DNA from: an uncultured Bacilli bacterium
GTDB lineage: Bacteria; Bacillota_I; Bacilli_A; RF39; UBA660
Length of the DNA stretch: 6,678 bases
Assembly: GCA_934098385.1 (NCBI GenBank)
Contig: CAKOOJ010000017.1
Coordinates: 1 to 6,678 of the forward strand
Direction of reading: 5' to 3'
The notes under the pieces: model-generated
Database searches by the model: none
The model's input: only the letters and a program-made list of their open reading frames with translations
Told to the model about the DNA's origin: nothing
Shown here: one piece after another, positions 5,014 to 6,678 of the stretch
How the letters are laid out: the number at the start of each line of letters is the position of its first letter
Position numbering within the stretch: the stretch's first letter is position 1
Made by a program: the position numbers and the translations under genes

Positions 5014-6325
5014 TCTCTTCATCCTTTCCGTCGGTGGGTACATCAAACATTTCAATATCTTCTTTTACTTCATTTTTAATACTCAAATCTTCCCTAACTA
5101 AAGGCATACTCATACAACGAGGGCCTCCTCTACCACGAGATAATTCAGCACTACTCATTTCAATTACTTTAAGTCCATGTTCTCTTAAAATATTATTTGT
5201 TATATTATTTCTGTTATATACAACAACAACACCAGGTGCTATGGCTAAAGTATTAGTTCCATCATTCCATTGTTCTCTTTCACTACTAGTTTTCTCTCCA
5301 CCAGCACAAGGAATTAGTTCAACTTTTCTTCCTAAATATTTTTCTAATATGTCTTCTAAACTTCCATTTACTTCAACAACATTTAAATCTTCGTCACTTT
5401 CAGGAATATCTCCTTCAGTTATTTCAAAAACTTGTAATGTTTCCATTATTCCGGGATGATATGTAAATTTATCATAATCTATTTGAGTAAATACAGTATC
5501 TAAGTGCATAAATGCACGGCTTTCCGGAATATTAAATGCAAGTATAGTATCTATCATACAGTCAGGATCTTTAAACATATTTTTTGCAAGTTCATCTATT
5601 GCAGCAGCTTCAGTTCTTTGACTAATTCCAACTGCAAGTACATGTTCACTTAAATTTAAAACATCTCCACCTTCAATATGATAAGATAAGTATCTATCAT
5701 AATATTTTTTTACATCTTTGTTATAATCAGGATGATAATTAAATATATATTCAGCATAAATAGTTTCTCTATTTCTAGTAACAGAATACATTTTATTTAA
5801 AATAATACCATTACCACTACTAGCAAAAGGATCACGAGTAAAATATAAATTTGGCATTGGATCAGCAATAAATTCTGATTCTTCACTTACTAAATCTACT
5901 AAAGATTTTTCTACTTCTCTTTTCTTTCTACTAATATCTCCTATTTTTATACCTTCCATAGTTTTTAAAACTAATTCTTTTTTATTTACAAAACTCTTTA
6001 AATATTCATAAACTAAATTTTTATATTTAGGAGTACGTATACCTGCCTCATATATAAATTGTCTTATAAATTTATCTTCTATTTCAGTACTAAGACTTAA
6101 TACATCAGCCATTAAATCTTCTAAGAACACTACTTCTACTCCATTACTTCTTAATATAGTAACAAATTCTTCATGTTCTTTTATAGCATCTGGTAAATAA
6201 GGAATATCATCAAATAATAATCTACTTAATGTATCTGGAGTTAAATTTAATAACTCATTACCAGGTCTATGTAATAACACTTTTTTAAGTGGTGCTATTT
6301 CACTTCTAACATTTATCACACTCAT
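4976..6325 (-). CDS. arcA: Arginine deiminase with acidic C-terminal extension
   Basis: It hydrolyses arginine to citrulline and ammonia, the first step of the pathway, in the cytoplasm. The guanidine-modifying catalytic set is complete: YFTRDPF with D165, EGGDVL with E218 and D221, HLDTVFT with H274 and D276, and the nucleophile C404 in GRGGPRCMSMP. The start at 6325 has AAGGAGA (6331-6337) 5 bases upstream and gives the family N-terminus (INVRSEIAPLKKVLLHRPG). The protein has 449 residues, whereas deiminases usually stop within a few residues of the MPLVRED motif, near 410. Here about 36 more residues follow (414-449), with 11 acidic residues and only 3 lysines, ending NWQEFFNIN. This tail contains the arcB ribosome binding site and runs 38 bases into arcB. 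It may be real, or the result of a lost stop codon. The gene ends with TGA. Confidence 0.96.
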   Translation of the reverse strand: MSVINVRSEIAPLKKVLLHRPGNELLNLTPDTLSRLLFDDIPYLPDAIKEHEEFVTILRSNGVEVVFLEDLMADVLSLSTEIEDKFIRQFIYEAGIRTPKYKNLVYEYLKSFVNKKELVLKTMEGIKIGDISRKKREVEKSLVDLVSEESEFIADPMPNLYFTRDPFASSGNGIILNKMYSVTRNRETIYAEYIFNYHPDYNKDVKKYYDRYLSYHIEGGDVLNLSEHVLAVGISQRTEAAAIDELAKNMFKDPDCMIDTILAFNIPESRAFMHLDTVFTQIDYDKFTYHPGIMETLQVFEITEGDIPESDEDLNVVEVNGSLEDILEKYLGRKVELIPCAGGEKTSSEREQWNDGTNTLAIAPGVVVVYNRNNITNNILREHGLKVIEMSSAELSRGRGGPRCMSMPLVREDLSIKNEVKEDIEMFDVPTDGKDEENEFNWQEFFNIN

Positions 6326-6352
6326 AATATTCTCCTTCTATTCTACATTACT

Positions 6353-6361
6353 AGTATAACA
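6353..6361 (-). promoter_or_regulatory. arcA: Candidate extended -10 promoter of the arc operon
   Basis: On the minus strand TGT followed by TATACT (6358-6353) forms an extended -10 box, with expected start near 6346 and a short leader carrying the arcA ribosome binding site. The position 17 bases upstream (6381-6376) reads TATAAA, a poor -35 box. That is usual for promoters relying on TGn or on an activator, and arginine deiminase operons are commonly controlled by ArcR (CRP/FNR type), ArgR-type and CcpA proteins. I cannot assign any of these sites here. Confidence 0.5.
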
Positions 6362-6382
6362 TATAAATATTATTTTTTATAT
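6361..6382. repeat. Inverted repeat over the arc -35 region, possible operator
   Basis: ATATAAA (6361-6367) and TTTATAT (6376-6382) are exact inverted arms around an 8-base AT-only spacer. They sit immediately upstream of the -10 box. Position favours an operator or activator site, but composition is so AT-rich that the arms could be chance. No recognisable ArgR or CRP consensus is present. Confidence 0.25.
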
Positions 6383-6443
6383 TAAAATTTATCATTTTTT
6401 GCAATTTTTTAATAACACTTAACTTAACTTAAAATTTATATAA

Positions 6444-6473
6444 TTAAAAAAACTACTAATAAATATAGTAGTT
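6444..6473 (-). terminator. Rho-independent terminator of the nuclease gene
   Basis: On the minus strand AACTACTA (6473-6466) and TAGTAGTT (6458-6451) form a perfect 8-base stem with a 7-base loop, followed directly by a run of T (6450-6446). It lies 12 bases after the upstream stop codon and isolates the arc operon, so the arc genes need their own promoter in 6326-6443. Between the two, TTAAG is repeated three times in tandem on the minus strand (about 6431-6417), with no evident role. Confidence 0.85.
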
Positions 6474-6485
6474 AAGTAAATTTAA

Positions 6486-6678
6486 TTATAGTTCCATAAC
6501 TTGTTCTTCAGTTAAATTAGTTATATCAACTATATCTTTATTTGAAAAATTTTTCTTTTTAAGAATTTTTGCAATACTAATTTGATTTTCTTTATGGCCA
6601 CGTTCAATTCCTTGTTCAATTCCTTGTTCAAACATTTCTCTCTTTTCATTTTCATGAAACTGTTCTTCATTGAACACT
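6486..6678 (-). CDS. C-terminal fragment of a PD-(D/E)XK nuclease (Rpn/transposase-like family), cut by window edge
   Basis: Only the last 63 or so residues are in the window. They show the tail typical of Rpn/PDDEXK_2 proteins (often annotated 'PD-(D/E)XK nuclease family transposase'): a charged helix with repeated EQGIEQGIERGHKEN (about 17-31), an amphipathic helix ISIAKILKKKNFSNKDI, and a final short helix-turn-helix-like element DIVDITNLTEEQVMEL. The nuclease core, with its catalytic D/E-x-K residues, would lie upstream beyond the edge, so activity cannot be judged. The frame is open to the edge; a GTG at 6675-6677 is not a believable start. Such genes are often multicopy and promote recombination in Rpn relatives. 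Its terminator at 6473-6444 shows it is not part of the arc operon. Confidence 0.75.
   Translation of the reverse strand, partial: VFNEEQFHENEKREMFEQGIEQGIERGHKENQISIAKILKKKNFSNKDIVDITNLTEEQVMEL

Noticed and set aside
4021..5055. Longer arcB starting at ATG 5055
   Set aside because: The extra 14 residues do not fit the family N-terminus, and a well-spaced AAGGA supports the ATG at 5013.
3040..5459. Plus-strand open frames inside arcC, arcB and arcA
   Set aside because: They lie opposite clear, motif-bearing genes, have no ribosome sites and resemble no protein; they are antisense shadows.
1637..6325. Mollicute genetic code (TGA as tryptophan)
   Set aside because: Tryptophans at conserved places are TGG, and TGA ends arcA, so the standard bacterial code fits.
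6675..6677. GTG as the true start of the nuclease-like gene
   Set aside because: The frame runs to the window edge, and the visible 63 residues are only the known C-terminal tail of a much longer family.

Overview
The window is a low-GC bacterial chromosome segment using the standard bacterial code: tryptophans are TGG, arcA ends at TGA, and the other stops I read are TAA. Low GC, AGGAG-type ribosome binding sites, an arcABCD-type arginine deiminase operon and a Firmicutes-style holA point to Bacillota (Bacilli, Erysipelotrichia or a similar lineage). I cannot name a genus.

All recognised protein genes lie on the minus strand, so the genetic order runs from high to low coordinates. 6678-6486 is the 3' end of a PD-(D/E)XK (Rpn/transposase-like) nuclease gene, closed by a strong hairpin terminator (about 6473-6444). 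A 160-base gap then carries a candidate extended -10 promoter and the arginine deiminase operon: arcA (6325-4976), catabolic ornithine carbamoyltransferase arcB/argF (5013-4021), carbamate kinase arcC (4028-3084) and a YfcC-type membrane transporter in the arcD position (3082-1637). The four genes overlap or nearly abut. Together they import arginine (probably exchanged for ornithine), degrade it to ornithine, ammonia and CO2, and yield one ATP per arginine. A terminator (1630-1604) ends the operon. holA, the delta subunit of the DNA polymerase III clamp loader (1569-637), follows and is a separate housekeeping gene.

The remaining 1-636 holds no conventional gene but is not empty. It has a C-tract hairpin (1-63), then on the plus strand a near-consensus sigma-A promoter (187-215) driving a predicted RNA of about 75 bases that ends in a hairpin terminator (266-296). 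Downstream is an AT-rich leader, an AGGAGG (441-446), a 31-codon very hydrophobic reading frame (465-560) and a second terminator (591-618). One 17-base stretch of the small RNA (260-276) is complementary, with a single bulge, to the leader of the downstream unit (397-414). Pieces of the same sequence recur inside the reading frame (492-501) and at its stop codon (558-565). This layout resembles a type I toxin-antitoxin locus with an adjacent, non-overlapping RNA antitoxin (compare tisB/istR, zor/orz and dinQ/agrB). It is the most interesting item here, but it is inferred from sequence alone.
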